Part shown: positions 1 to 11,490 of the stretch, in pieces
Layout of the letters: every line of letters begins with the position of its first letter
Position numbering within the stretch: position 1 is the stretch's first letter
Assembly: GCA_021464415.1 (NCBI GenBank)
Contig: CM038470.1
Coordinates: forward strand, 36,202,099 to 36,266,098
Reading direction: 5' to 3'
Source: Lonicera japonica
Taxonomy: Eukaryota > Streptophyta > Magnoliopsida > Dipsacales > Caprifoliaceae
DNA length: 64,000 nt
Notes under the pieces: model-generated
What the model saw: only the letters and a program-made list of their open reading frames with translations
Told to the model about the DNA's origin: nothing
The model's database searches: none
Made by a program: the position numbers and the translations under genes

Positions 1-618
1 CAGTCCCCATAGCCTTATCTAGGCATCTCCAACAGCATGTTGTTTTGGAAAACAGCATGCTGTTCACCTTGACTGCTGCGTTGACCTTGAAGATTTAGGA
101 ATTTGGACTCGGGCTAAACGAGAAAGTTGTAGATAATAAAATTAACTTTCCAATGGAAAAAACAAAGGTCCATTTGGACGTCCGATGAAGAAGTTATGTC
201 CCAAAAACCACTGATGTGTTGAAATTGTAACGAAATTACGATAGGGCTAGATTTGCAATAATTCTTCCAAACTCAATGCAATACTTTGGAAAGGAATTGG
301 GACATACAAGAGGCATATAATGAGGTGTAAATGACTAATAAAAAGTCCACAACATAATAGCTAAGATTCCAAATTGAACAAATAGATTTCGAACTTCAAA
401 ATCTCTAATTCTTGCCGTTAGCACGCCAAACATTGCTACGGCTACCTGAAGTATATTTTGAGCCTACATGCGTGTGTAATATGACTAACGTGACTTGAGG
501 GAAGTGTCCGAATCATCAAAAAGCACTCGGAATTGAAAATGACCACCCCATGTCAGAATTTGAATTAAACGCGATTAAGGAACGCGATTAGCATCGAATT
601 AACTAACGGGGTATTACA
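1..618 (-). mobile_element. LTR fragment, gypsy-like, truncated by window edge
   Basis: Read on the minus strand this begins TGTAATACCCCG at 618 and runs off the left edge of the window. The TGTAAYACCCCG start is typical of plant gypsy (chromovirus-like) LTRs; that assignment is an inference from end sequence only. A perfect 12-bp palindrome ACAGCATGCTGT lies at 52-63 and a one-mismatch copy at 32-43. The same LTR recurs at about 28640-29559 in the duplicated segment, so it was inserted before the duplication. No coding part is visible. Confidence 0.55.
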
Positions 619-2030
619 AATTGACACAAAGTAATAGTTTAAGGGTCAATTTTCTATTAACATATTGTCCTTTCCATATTGAAATTTATTAATTACTGTA
701 CATGTGATCTGTGTATTATTGTAATATATAATTTCAGAAGAAAATTTAACATTTAGGAAAGTTTGTTTGGTGGTTAAGCGTAAAGGTAATCTAATTTTAA
801 ATTATAGTTCAAATCTCGTAACTAACAACTTTTGTATTTTTTTTTATTTAAGAAATGCAGTCTTTAAAATTAATAACTTTGCCCCAAGTAAGATTACGGC
901 TTTGATAGTAAAATTTAGCTCGTGAATGATCAAATATTGATGTTTAGATTTAATGTACACTTGACATTTAATTTAAGCAACTTGAGGGAAAAAAATCTCA
1001 CCCCTCCTCCAAACTATCTAAAATCCTGATTCCACCCACGCTTACAAATAAGAAAGTATTCGAAACAACCGGGATATAAAATCACAACAGCACTAACATT
1101 ACAAAGATTAAATTAGCAGTGCCTAACAAGTGGACATGATGTACTCCTAAAAGGGTGCAACACTATTATAATGCATGTGTACCTCCACACGTTCTGAAAT
1201 TGATAGCTTATGGCTAGATTAAGAGAATGAAAAAAAAAAATTATGTGTTTGTTAACTAAGAAAATTGAGATTTTAGACTTTGTGCTTTTTAAATATGAGG
1301 TTTGAATTTATTCTAATAATCAAGTTTATTTTATGTATTCTTTTACTTTGCATGTGGAACACTACAAAAATCACTTGATTAATATTAGTCAAATTTATAC
1401 ATAATAATGCACCAAATCATGTTTAGTTTCCTTCTTCATACATATATAATGGATGTATCAAATTTCATGACACCAAATAAGTTGTATGTTTTTATTACGT
1501 AGAAATTTCTTTTATATATACTTTTGCAAATCAAACCCATCAATAGCAGATATTTTCAAAAAATAAAAATAAAATTGTGATTACTATGCCAATGGAATTA
1601 TTTTACATGGAAAACACACTTAAGAAAGGCTTGTTCTGAAATACCCAGAAAATTAGATGATCAAGCAAAACTGAGCTGTACTTCTAAAAGTTTCGCAACA
1701 GAGACTATTTAAAATAGAAAACATAAAAATTTCAAGAATTTTCAAAATAATCAGTGAAACTATAACGAATTAGCATGAATTAATATATTTTCAAGCCACT
1801 TAACGATCTACAATTTGTCAATCTACTGTGGAGAAATTACTTACGTCAGTACTCATATAGTGGAGTAGTTACTCTTTTTAATTTGCAATAGATGAATAAC
1901 TCTGGACTTAAAGGTTAAATTTGATGAATATCTGTGTCAACAAACACTAATGTGTGACATAAACTCATTAGCAAATTGACAAGTACATAGTTCCTTAGTT
2001 GGAATATTTATCTTTAAATATCATCCATAT

Positions 2031-2036
2031 TTTATT
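2031..2036 (-). terminator. Candidate polyadenylation signal AATAAA of the terpene synthase
   Basis: On the minus strand AATAAA lies about 76-81 bases beyond the TAG/TAA end of the terpene synthase reading frame, a usual distance for a plant near-upstream element. The region is AT-rich, so chance occurrence is possible. Confidence 0.3.
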
Positions 2037-2111
2037 AAGAAAATTAGCAAATGATCTCTTGTACGAATACATTAATTAAATCCATTTAAGTTCAAAAAAT
2101 GAAATTCATTC

Positions 2112-4610
2112 TCAAATAGGGACACTCTCAATGAGTAGCACGGTAACAAAATTCTTGACCCGCGTTTTGGCATGTGTGTACCCATCTTCATCCTTGTACA
2201 CTAGATTTATAACGCGTGCCAGATTCAAGACTCGCTCTAGTACAGCCATTGGCATGGCGGTTGGATGAAGGCATTCTTGATTCATATCCTTCCACGCATT
2301 CGAAATTCTTTTATTAAACTCCACAAACGCTGCTTCTTTCGTGGCACTGTGTTGTTTCATGTAGCATTCCACGGCCGATGCAACGTGTCCCCTCTCTTGC
2401 TCAAACTACAACATAAAAATCACAATTACTCATATTTGTTTTTGAAGCATAATTATGTGTGTAATTTTTAATTAATTAATTATACCTGGTGTCCGACCAT
2501 GTCATCTGTGAGCCTGCAAATTACTGAAGAGGCTTTGACAATTAAAGGGTTATTAGATACCCAATCAAAGGCATGTTTGGTTACCAATTCTCCCATGCCT
2601 ACAAATGAAGTGGTTGCTAACATTATATAAGCACCAGAGACCAATGCAACTTTCATGTACTCCTCCATGGTTGGGACATAACCTTTGTGATACCAATTGG
2701 CTTCATCAAAGTATGCTCTTACTAATTGTTTCATCTGCAAAAGAATTATGTCAATATTCCATCAATATATCATCATATATACAATTTATTTGGTTGGGTT
2801 AATTGATTACAGCTTGTTTTGCATAATCGACGCGGTAGGATTTTCCTTCTTTGGACAATTCCTCCTCCATTTCGATATATATATCTAAGAGTGTTGCAAA
2901 AACGTGTCTCATGTATTCCGGAAGTTGATCTGCTGAATTTATATCCCACCTGAAAATAGTGCAGTAGAAAACGTAAGGCACGTAGCACGTGTAACATAAT
3001 TTCATGATGTTAAATTATGGGTAATGTTCCAAAAGATGAAGTATTGTATGTATGTATATACTGTGATAATGAATGTAAATGCAACGATATATAATTAAGC
3101 ATGGAATTGAACCTCTGAATTGCATTGGTGAAGAGAGTAAGCTCTTCAATTGTTCCATAAACGTCATAGATGTCGTCGATAATGGACGTTAAAGAAATTA
3201 CTTTGGTTAGAATCCTTCTAGCAAGTAGAAATTGAGGCTCAAAATACACTCCCAATATCCAAAAGTAGCACTCCACCATTCTGTCTCTAGCAAAAGGAAG
3301 TTTCTCTGCAACATTTAAATCCTTCCACCACCTGTAAATTGTTATGAAAATGAAACACGGTTTGTTTGATTGGCATTGTAAATGGAAGGGCTTTTATTTT
3401 TTCTTACAATCTTTTCGCATTTTTTAATCAATTGCACAGCTAGAAAGTCGTGTGATTTATTTTCATAATTCATTTAGTCCCACCAAATGAAAAAAATTAT
3501 TTTGTTACAAGACTAATTACCTCGTTATTTCGCTAAGCTCTCTTTGATGATCTTTCTGCAGCATGTTGAAATCTAATTTGGCGAGTTTTAATAGTGTTTC
3601 GTTATGTGAATTGTCTTGTTGGTAAATCGGGATGTAGTGCCTGGCATCAAGCCTTGTTAAGCCCTTGCGGATGGGCATGTTTAAGGCGTATATAACTTGT
3701 GAAGCTAATAATGTGTTATTGCGGCTCAGTGAATTTAGCATTTGCTCAAGATGAGCAGTGGTGAATTCAAGTGCTTCATCAAGTATATTTTCTTCATGTA
3801 CCCTCAGATGCGCTGATTCGTATAAACTTAATAATCCTTGCGTATCATTGATTAAGGACTCCTTGAATTTCCCTTTACTATCCTTAAATTTGTTGAAGAC
3901 ATCTGTGTAATTGGCACCCAAAGAAAAGCAAAGTTAGAAAAATATTTGCCATTTCAAAGCGTGTTAATTCATTGCCTAAAAGCATGAAAAGTATAATTAG
4001 TCTACTTATAAATCTTAGAAGCCGCGGCCCCTGAATATAACAAAATGATGAAAAAAAGGGCAAGCGAGTTACCACAAGATATGTGATGACCCCATTGTCT
4101 AAGTAATCGAAAACGTAGGGCTACCATATAGAGGTTGTGATCATCATCATCGTCGTCGTTAATTTTGTTACATTTACCAAAAGAAGCATCGAAGTTCACC
4201 ATGTGATTTTTTAGTGCCGCATCAATTTCACTCTCGAAATGGTACGACAATCCTAGCCGTTGGATCGCATCGATCAAATTCAGTTGCTTTGCTGGCTCAA
4301 CACTACCATCTACTAGCATCTGCCGCACTTCTTCTTTTAGTTGCTCTAATTGATCTGTGGCACCATCACATTTCTGCATGACCAAAAATATTGTTAATTT
4401 AAAATATATCTAATCACATATATCAATCTTAACGCAAGAGACTAATTTTTTTAATCGTATTTTTACCGTGCAATCAGAATTAGCATATTTGAGAAAATGG
4501 TCTCCCCAAATGCTAGAATGAAAATTCGCAAAGCGACGAGTTGGCTCGGGGATATTATTACTTTTGGGTGAAAAAGGACCATGCGAAGAAGCCTGAACAT
4601 ACTTGTCCAT
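2112..4610 (-). CDS. Terpene synthase, TPS-a type (sesquiterpene synthase-like), 7 exons
   Basis: Likely cyclises farnesyl diphosphate to a sesquiterpene in the cytosol; the exact product cannot be read from sequence. The exons I deduce are 4467-4610, 4073-4373, 3521-3902, 3113-3331, 2811-2949, 2486-2734 and 2112-2405, all with GT/AG borders, joining to 1728 bp (575 residues plus stop). Exons of 219, 139 and 249 bp match the classic TPS-a exon 4-6 sizes. RRx8W is near residue 25 with no plastid transit peptide before it, which fits a cytosolic TPS-a enzyme. RDR and the Mg-binding DDIYD are in exon 4; the second metal motif DDMVGHQFE spans exons 6 and 7, with Gly at the usual Ser/Thr position, as in many TPS-a enzymes. 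Exon 2 carries a run of six Asp after an Asn, making the protein slightly longer than the usual 550-560. No stop or frameshift seen, so it is probably functional. Confidence 0.9.
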
Positions 4611-4700
4611 TTTTCTTTTTTGACGGGATTGAGGAGGTTTTGCTAAGAAAAGCTTGTATTATCTCGAATGGGATGGGTGAAAGATGGTTTGTTGATTGAA

Positions 4701-4708
4701 TATTTATA
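4701..4708 (-). promoter_or_regulatory. Candidate TATA box for the terpene synthase
   Basis: TATAAATA on the minus strand lies 91-98 bases upstream of the ATG at 4610. This would place transcription start near 4675 and give a 5' leader of about 65 bases. No other TATA element is as well placed. Confidence 0.5.
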
Positions 4709-4829
4709 GTGGAATTGAAGCAATTCTATTACCATTATGGAATATGTTTGGGCCAACTTTCGCATACCTACAATTCGGATGTGAGTCTATTTCTTGATCT
4801 TTGTTAGTACTTGGTGTATTTATTATAAA

Positions 4830-5260
4830 TATTATCAATATTAGGTATATTTCTTACAATTAGGTATATTTCTTGATGAATTGCATAATATTAGTTATAT
4901 TTGATTAATAGCATAATATTAGGTCTATGTTAGATTAGTTGAAGAATTGATAGTGATTGCTCAATATTAGGTTTATTTATTGATTAATTAATAACTGCAT
5001 AATATTAGGTTTATTTATTGAATAATTGCGTAATATTAAGTCTATGTTAGATTAATTGAAGAATTGATAGTGACTTCTCAATATTATGTTTAGTTCTTGA
5101 TTAATTGATAATTGCATAATATTAGGTCTGTGTTAGATTAATTGAAGAATTGATAGTGACTATTCAATATTAGGTTTATTTCTTAATTAATTGGTAATTG
5201 AGTAATATTAGGTTTGTTTCTTGATTTTGATTAATTGCATAATATTAGGTGATCTATGTC
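4830..5260. repeat. Degenerate AT-rich tandem repeat upstream of the terpene synthase
   Basis: The phrase TAATATTAGGTCTATGTTAG and the following TTGAAGAATTGATAGTGA recur at about 4910, 5028 and 5114, with shorter ATAATATTAGGT blocks throughout. Spacings of about 118 and 85 bp indicate a diverged minisatellite rather than a regular array. Confidence 0.75.
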
Positions 5261-5623
5261 TAAACCCCTAATTTTGTATTCTATTGAGAGGGGGATGTCT
5301 TGCAATATTTCTAAATATGAAATTCCGTAGAATTTTAGTAATCTGTAGTACAAATGTTATTATGTTTGCATTAAAGTTTTTAATTTTTAAATTTTTATTT
5401 TTGTGTACTTTAAATTTTGCCAACCCTTGATGGAGTACCTGGTTCTGCCACTACTTAATTTATTTGTTTTAACAAATATATAATTTTTCTGGTGGTTTGG
5501 GTATGGAGGTGGTCGTTTGGCATTAAATTTTAGAGAAAGAAAGTAATTAACCTATGGGGGCGTGGTGGATTTTGCCATAGATTTGTGATGGATTTTCCGG
5601 TAGGTTAGGGTGGGAGTGGACGT

Positions 5624-5646
5624 GATATATATATATATATATATAT
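5624..5646. repeat. (AT)n microsatellite
   Basis: About eleven AT dinucleotides in a row. The rest of 5261-5862 is AT-rich spacer in which I see no gene. Confidence 0.9.
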
Positions 5647-5862
5647 TGGGGTCTACGGAGTGATAGTTTGAGATTAAAATTTAAAGTGAAAAAATTATGG
5701 TTGGTGGGTGGGCTTTCGGTAAAATGTAAAATATATATATAGTGGAATTAAGCAATGTTTTTTTCTTTTTCCTCTTTTAATTAGGAGAAAAAACGTAAAT
5801 AGTGAAATTAAGCAATAGAGAAATTAAAATATATGTTTTTGCTTTTTGTATAAACCAGATAA

Positions 5863-6927
5863 ACTTCCAGTTCTAGTGTGTGGCGTCTGGTCAAAGGGGT
5901 CCGGATCAAAGATTTGGGTCCTAATCTTTTCCTCTTCCAGTTCTATAACGAAAAAGAACTCGATCGAATCTATAACAAAGGCCCCTGGAGCTTTGAACAA
6001 AACCTTCTAATCATGGCTAAAGTTGAAGAAGGTTCCATATTGCGTGATGTGCATTTATTTTTTACGGATATCTGGGTTCAAATCCACAATATTCCTAGTG
6101 GCCTGATGTCAGAAAAGTTCAGAACAGACATAGGGAATTTCATCGGTAAGTTTGTTGAATCAGACCCGCATAATTTCGAGGGCCTGTGGAAATCGTACAT
6201 GCGTATTCGAGTTACATTGGATGTTCATAAACCATTGAAAAGACGTATGAAGGTTAAAATGGATGGCGATGAATGGTCCTGGATTAACTTCAAATACGAA
6301 AGATTGCCCATTTTTTGTTTCTATTTCGGTTTGCTCGGACATTCCGACATGTTCTGCGAGAAATTTCTCGAGGTTACAGACCCAAATGTTGTCAAACCAT
6401 ATGGGAGCTTCCCGCGGGCCCCGAATAAGAGGCCGGTTAATCATATAGGAGAAAAATGGCTGCGCTTTGGCAGTCCCGAGAGAGATGCTATGGAAGAAGA
6501 AGGTGGTGGCAGTAGGCACGGTGGGGACGGTGGTGGTAGTGGAAATACAGCTGGAAGTTTTGGTAGACCGAAAGTCATGCAAGTTGACTTGCCTTTAGAC
6601 AAGGTAACTAATTCAAAAAATGCATCTACTGTATCATTTTCAAAATTTCAAGGAACTGCCTCCAGATTTTGTGGGATTGATACCCTTGATTCTAGCAAAA
6701 ATATCTCCCAGACAAGCCAAGCTCAACCAAATAAGGAAAACTCTAATTTAAATGAGGCTAATAATGAGGAAATGATATTTACTGATCCTAAAAGGAGGAG
6801 AAACGAAGATTCAGTCAATACAATTACCATTTCGGTTTCTGAGGAGGTTACCCCTGGATCGGGTCAACTTGGTCCAAAAAACTTCCATGGGGTGGGCTCT
6901 GTTTTACAGGCCCGCCGAGACCAATGA
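5863..6927 (+). pseudogene. LINE ORF1, DUF4283 and zinc-knuckle protein, N-terminus missing
   Basis: Nucleic-acid-binding ORF1 protein of a plant LINE. The frame is open from 5863 but has no proper ATG at its start (GTG at 5878); the first part of DUF4283 is absent, consistent with 5' truncation. The visible part runs from VWRLVKGVRIKDLG through GPWSF and LLIM, a DUF4283 signature. The zinc knuckle near residue 148 reads CFYFGLLGHSDMFC, in which the second Cys of CX2CX4HX4C has become Phe. The C-terminal 170 residues are Gly-, Ser- and Asn-rich and low in similarity. The TGA at 6925 overlaps the ORF2 ATG at 6924 in an ATGA arrangement, suggesting coupled translation in the parent. Confidence 0.85.
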
Positions 6928-9900
6928 GTACTATCAGTTGGAACTGTCGTGGGCTTGGCAACCCACGTACAGTTCAAGAGCTTTTGGACATAGTGTCCAA
7001 ACACAAGCCCAAGTTGGTGTTTCTTATGGAGGTGAAGGTGGGTCGGGATCACATTGAAGCTGTTCGTAGGACGCTAGGGTTCGAGGGTCTATTATTTGTT
7101 CGAAGCATAGGAGTTGGCGGCGGTATTGGTCTTTTGTGGAAGATTAAAGACTATGTTTCTCTTCTGAGTTATTCACATAATCATGTGGACGTCAAGGTTC
7201 AGCTTGAGGGTAAACTAGTGTGGCGGTTAACGGGCTTCTATGTGTTTCCGGAAAGGCATCGGCGCAGGGAATCATGGGAGCTTCTTAGTTTGATTCGTAC
7301 CAAGTCTAATTTACCTTGGTGCGTAATTGGAGATTTCAACGAGCTTTTATTACATTCCGAGAAAAGAGGCCAGCATTCTCACCCCGCTGCCCTGATTGAA
7401 GGTTTTCGAAATGCCCTCAATCATAATCAACTGTCTGACTTAGGAATGACCGGTTACCCGTTCACTTGGGAGAAAAGCCCGCACACGAAAAATTGGGTAG
7501 AATAGAGGTTAGATAGAGCTGTAGCAGCCAATGATTGGAGAGAAATGTTCCCATCAACAGCAGTGTATAATCTTTTAATGGTCTCTTCATATCACTCGGC
7601 TCTATTTCTGGACTTATCTGATCATCTTTATAGACTGTCTCATCGTTTCAGGATTGAGATGGCATGGACAAAGGAACCAAAGTGCAGAGACAAAGTGTTA
7701 AAGTGTTGGGGCGAATCAGGGGAGGTGGGTATTCAAGATAAACTAACCTTTTGTGGGGTGCAGTTGAAGCAATGGGGTACGGCTTTGAGACGGAAGTTCA
7801 AAAAAGACATTCATAATTGCAGGGTTATAATAAATCAGCTTAAAGGTACCAGGGATCCTAGTTTATTCCAAGAGTTGAATTTTGCACAGGTTGAATTGAG
7901 TGGGCTCTTAGACCAACAAGAGTTATATTGGAGTCAACGCGCTAAGCAACACTGGCTTAAAGATGGGGACTCTAACACCCGTTTCTTTCATTTATCTGCT
8001 AGCAAGAGGCGCAAAGTTAATTCACTGTCGAAGCTCAGAGATACGCATGGCAACTGGTGCGAATGGGACACGGGTCTACCAAATGTAATAGCTGAATACT
8101 TCCATGACCTGTTTCAGTCAAAGGGCTGCGATAGTACAACCATCCTTAGACATGTTGACCAGAAAATTACGTGTAGTCAAAATTAAGCCTTGCTGGAGCC
8201 TTTTACTGCTGACGAATTTTGACACGCCCTTTTTTCTATGCACCCTAACAAGGCGCCGGGACCGGACGGGTTCAATCCAGGATTCTTCTAAAAATATTGG
8301 GACATAGTTGGGACAAAAATAGTGGAGGCGTGTATCGGTTTTATTTTCGAGTGCAAGTTCCCTGAGGGCTTCAATAAAACAATTCTTGTTCTTATCCCTA
8401 AAGTGAAGAGACCGGAGAAAATTATAGAATTGCATCCAATTTCTCTTTGCAATGTTGTGTATAAAATTGTGGCCAAGGCTATAGCTAACAGATTAAAGGT
8501 TTTAATGCCGAATCTAATCTCAGAATCTCAGAGTGCATTCGTACCAAATCGCTTAATTTCAGACAATGTCATGGTGGCTTATGTGGTTATGCACTATCTG
8601 AAGCGACTAAACAAGGGTAAGAAAGGCTATGCTGCCCTCAAGCTTGATATGTCGAAGGCGTACGATCGAATGGAGTGGGAGTTTCTTAGGCGTATGATGC
8701 TTAAATTGGGCTTCGATGAGAAATGGGTCAAATTGATAATGATGTGTATTTCTATGGTCGAATATCTGGTGGTTCAGAATGGGGTAGAGATTGGTCCTAT
8801 TGTTCCTAGTAGGGGTCTCTGTCAAGGCGATCCCCTAAGCCCCTACTTATTTATTCTGCGCGTTGAAGGTCTTTCAAAGATTCTGAATGGCTATCTGGCT
8901 GATGGCTTAATTCACGGTTGCAAGGTAGCGAAGGGTGCCCCAGTTATTTCCCATCTTTTCTTTGCAGACGATAGTTACCTTTTCTTTCGTGCTAATGTTC
9001 AAGAAGCTTCTATGATAAATCAGTGCTTGAAGTTGTATGAAAAGGCTTCCGGTCAAATGATCAATTTTCAAAAATCCTCTATTTCCTTTAGTTTGAATGT
9101 TTCAGAGGCTAGTCGAGTTTCTTTATGCTCCTTCTTGAATGTTCTCCATTCGGACAATAAAGGGAAATACCTAGGGTTGCCGTCTGTTATAGGAAGAAAC
9201 AAGAAAGAGGTTTTAAGTTTTGTGAAGGATAAGGTGTGGACTCGTATGCAAGGCTGGAGCAGAAAGTTTTTGTCTAGAGCAGGCAAAAAGGTTTTACTAA
9301 AATCAGTGGCTCATTCAATCCCGTCGTATGTTATGAGCATGTTCCTCATGCCCAAATCTCTCTGCAATGAGCTTGAGAAAATGATGAACTCTTTTTGGTG
9401 GGATTCTAATTCTTCAACCTCGAAGGGTATTCACTGGAAGGCGTGGGAGAAGCTATGTATTCCTAAATCTAAAGGTGGCCTAGGCTTCCGGCGAATGTTT
9501 GATTTTAACAAGGCAATGGTAGCGAAATAGGGATGGCGCCTTCTCACAGTTCCTGAGTCGCTAATGGTTAGAATTTATAAAGCCCGTTACTTTCCAAATT
9601 CTGACTTTCTGAAAGCTAATTTGGGGTTCTGTCCTAGTTTTATTTGGTCCAGTATTTTCCAGGCAAAAGATATCATCGGCTCTTTGGCGAGACGCAGAAT
9701 TGGATCGGGGGCAAATACATTGGTGTTCAAGGACCATTGGCTGTTGGATAATAATCCGTTTCTTTCGACGGCTCCGATCGAGGAATTGAAGAATATCTCA
9801 ATTGCTTCTCTCAGGGTTCCTAATAGTAAGAGTTGGGATGATGATCTACTACAAGAGTTATTCAATAGCTCTGATCTTCGAAAAATCAAACAGGTACCTC

Positions 9901-10976
9901 TCAGTTTGTCTGTTCAAACCGATAGTTGGACGTGGATGGGGGAGAGAAATGGTTTATATTCGATTAAAAGTGGGTACAGAAACACACAGCAAACAATTTC
10001 AACCAATCAATTATCAAGCACAGTAAACTAGAAGAAAATTTGGTACTTACCTGTGCTACCGAAGGTAAAAAAATTTCTTTGGCGGGTCGGGTCGGGGTGT
10101 CTCCCATCGATGACTGCGCTAGCTCAGAAACATGTCAACGCCTCTCTTGTGTGCCCTGCTTGTATTAACGAGTACAAAGATACGTTTCATGCGCTGGTTC
10201 ATTGCTCAGAGGTGAGGAAGGTGTGGCGAAGCTCCACGATCGGCAATCAAGCTTCTCTGGCTTCTAATTTCAACCAATGGTGGACGACCCTCACAGACTC
10301 TTTGGGAGAGGAAGAGGTTCATCTAGTATCGATGATCCTCTGGTCTATCTGGCTCTGGAGAAACGATCTGGTGTGGAATAATCGAAGGCTAAGTGAATCG
10401 ATGGTGGTGCGACGAGCTCAGCGGTGGCTCTCGTAGTGGGCGGACGCTAGAGCTTCGGTCTTTACCAGTGGTGTCGGTTTCGATAACGGCGAGGGGAGCT
10501 TCTTCTGGTGCAAGACAGTATCTAGGTCTATTAAATGTAACATTGACTCAGCAGTATTTTCAAGCGTGGGTAATATTGGTTTTGGGTTTGTTTACCGAGA
10601 TTCAGAAGGGGGGTTTTTAGTTGCAGTAAATGGTCTTCTCGAAGCCAGTGATGATCCGTTTCTCGCCGAAGCGCTCGGTATGAGGGAAGCTCTAAGCTGG
10701 ATCAAAGAGCGGAATTCTTTTAATGTGTGCTTTGAGTCTGATTCTCTTTTGTTAATTGCTGCTTTACGTAGCACCTCACCGGACTCGATTATCAGTGATT
10801 GTCAAATCCTTGCTCAGGATATAGCTGGCTGTTCATTTAGCTTTGTTAGAAGGTCAGGCAACCAGGTGGCTCATGCTCTTGCTCGAGCGGGTAGTTCAAA
10901 CTCTGGCTTGGAGTGTTGGGAGCATGTTCCCCCTCCGTTTATTCTTGATTTGTTAGCAGTTGATTTATGCTCTTAA
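6924..10976 (+). pseudogene. LINE ORF2 polyprotein, one frame broken by seven stops
   Basis: Endonuclease/reverse transcriptase polyprotein. The whole 4.05 kb stays in one frame with seven stops: TAG 7503, TAA 8184, TGA 8220, TAA 8289, TAG 9528, TAG 10029 and TAG 10434, with no frameshift. The AP endonuclease starts ISWNCRGLG and includes VIGDFNE. The reverse transcriptase (about 8180-9100) includes NKAPGPDG before the TAA at 8289, then SKAYDRMEW, QGDPLSPYLF and the catalytic FADD at 8961-8972. The zf-RVT region (about 10053-10290) carries a CPAC knuckle. The RNase H-like domain (about 10550-10930) has FGFVYRD, AEALGMREAL, ESDS and NQVAHALA. The missing frameshifts suggest a fairly recent copy hit mainly by point mutation. 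Confidence 0.92.
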
Positions 10977-11004
10977 TTTAATCCGTTTACTTTAAAAAAA
11001 AAAA

Positions 11005-11290
11005 TTGAATTTTATATTAATTTTGTGAGTAATTTCATTTCTATCCGCAACTTTTTAGAGTTAATCCGCATTGTTGAGTTAATTCATTTTTGCTATTAAG
11101 TTAATTCATGGGCCAGGATACACTTACAGGAAAAAAAAAATTACTTAATTTTTATACTTTTTTTTATATATAATTTAATGTTAAAATGTTTACAAACCTA
11201 ATTAATACATTAACTTCAATTAACTAATTTTAAATAATAGATTGATGAGAGTAAAGTATAAAAAATTTAAAAGTAAAAACAACAGAAAAA
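11005..11290. other. AT-rich spacer
   Basis: A/T homopolymer-rich sequence directly after the LINE tail. I see no gene or repeat end here. Confidence 0.6.
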
Positions 11291-11295
11291 CTCTT

Positions 11296-11485
11296 TGTGA
11301 CAACCCGGGCGCCGACCCTAGCAAGATATTGTCCGCTCCAACTATTAAGCCTTTTCCCGCACAGTTTTGTTCTTGGTAGTTGCACCCATGGCAAACCCCA
11401 AAAGGCCTCCTACTAGTGGGAACTCCTTGGGTGTAGAATATATGGCACTTCAAGTTTCTCCCACTTTCCGATGTGGGACTTTACA
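11296..11485 (-). mobile_element. TRIM-like solo LTR, 190 bp, target duplication CTCTT
   Basis: The unit runs TGTGACAACC...GACTTTACA on the plus strand and is flanked by CTCTT at 11291-11295 and 11486-11490. Read on the minus strand it begins TGTAAAGTCCCACATCGG and ends with GACAATATC...CGGGTTGTCACA, which resembles the end of the Cassandra-type LTR at 51709-52092. The small size, TG...CA ends and 5-bp duplication fit a terminal-repeat retrotransposon in miniature reduced to a solo LTR. Confidence 0.75.
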
Positions 11486-11490
11486 CTCTT

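Larger units (their letters stand above)
1..2670. repeat. Segmental duplication, copy 1 (pairs with 28941-31704)
   Basis: Bases 1-2670 are nearly identical to 28941-31704 in the same orientation (offset 28940 at the start, shifting with small indels). The unit contains the LTR fragment, the terpene synthase 3' flank, exon 7 and most of exon 6. Homology stops inside exon 6 at 2670 and 31704. The left limit lies outside the window. Copy 1 lacks 85 bp that copy 2 has at about 30508-30603, where the missing piece is bounded by 11-bp direct repeats. The stretch 619-2030 shows no gene beyond 3' flank. Confidence 0.93.
5863..11004 (+). mobile_element. L1-type LINE, 5'-truncated and decayed
   Basis: Non-LTR retrotransposon. 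ORF1 has a DUF4283-type domain and a zinc knuckle; ORF2 has AP endonuclease, reverse transcriptase, a zf-RVT region and an RNase H-like C-terminus. The element ends in an 11-base A run at 10994-11004, the expected poly(A) tail. The 5' end starts inside the DUF4283 domain, as expected from incomplete reverse transcription. I found no convincing target-site duplication around it, so the limits are approximate. Confidence 0.9.

Noticed and set aside
6160..6582. Minus-strand frame of 140 residues within LINE ORF1
   Set aside because: Antisense shadow of a clear DUF4283/zinc-knuckle frame.
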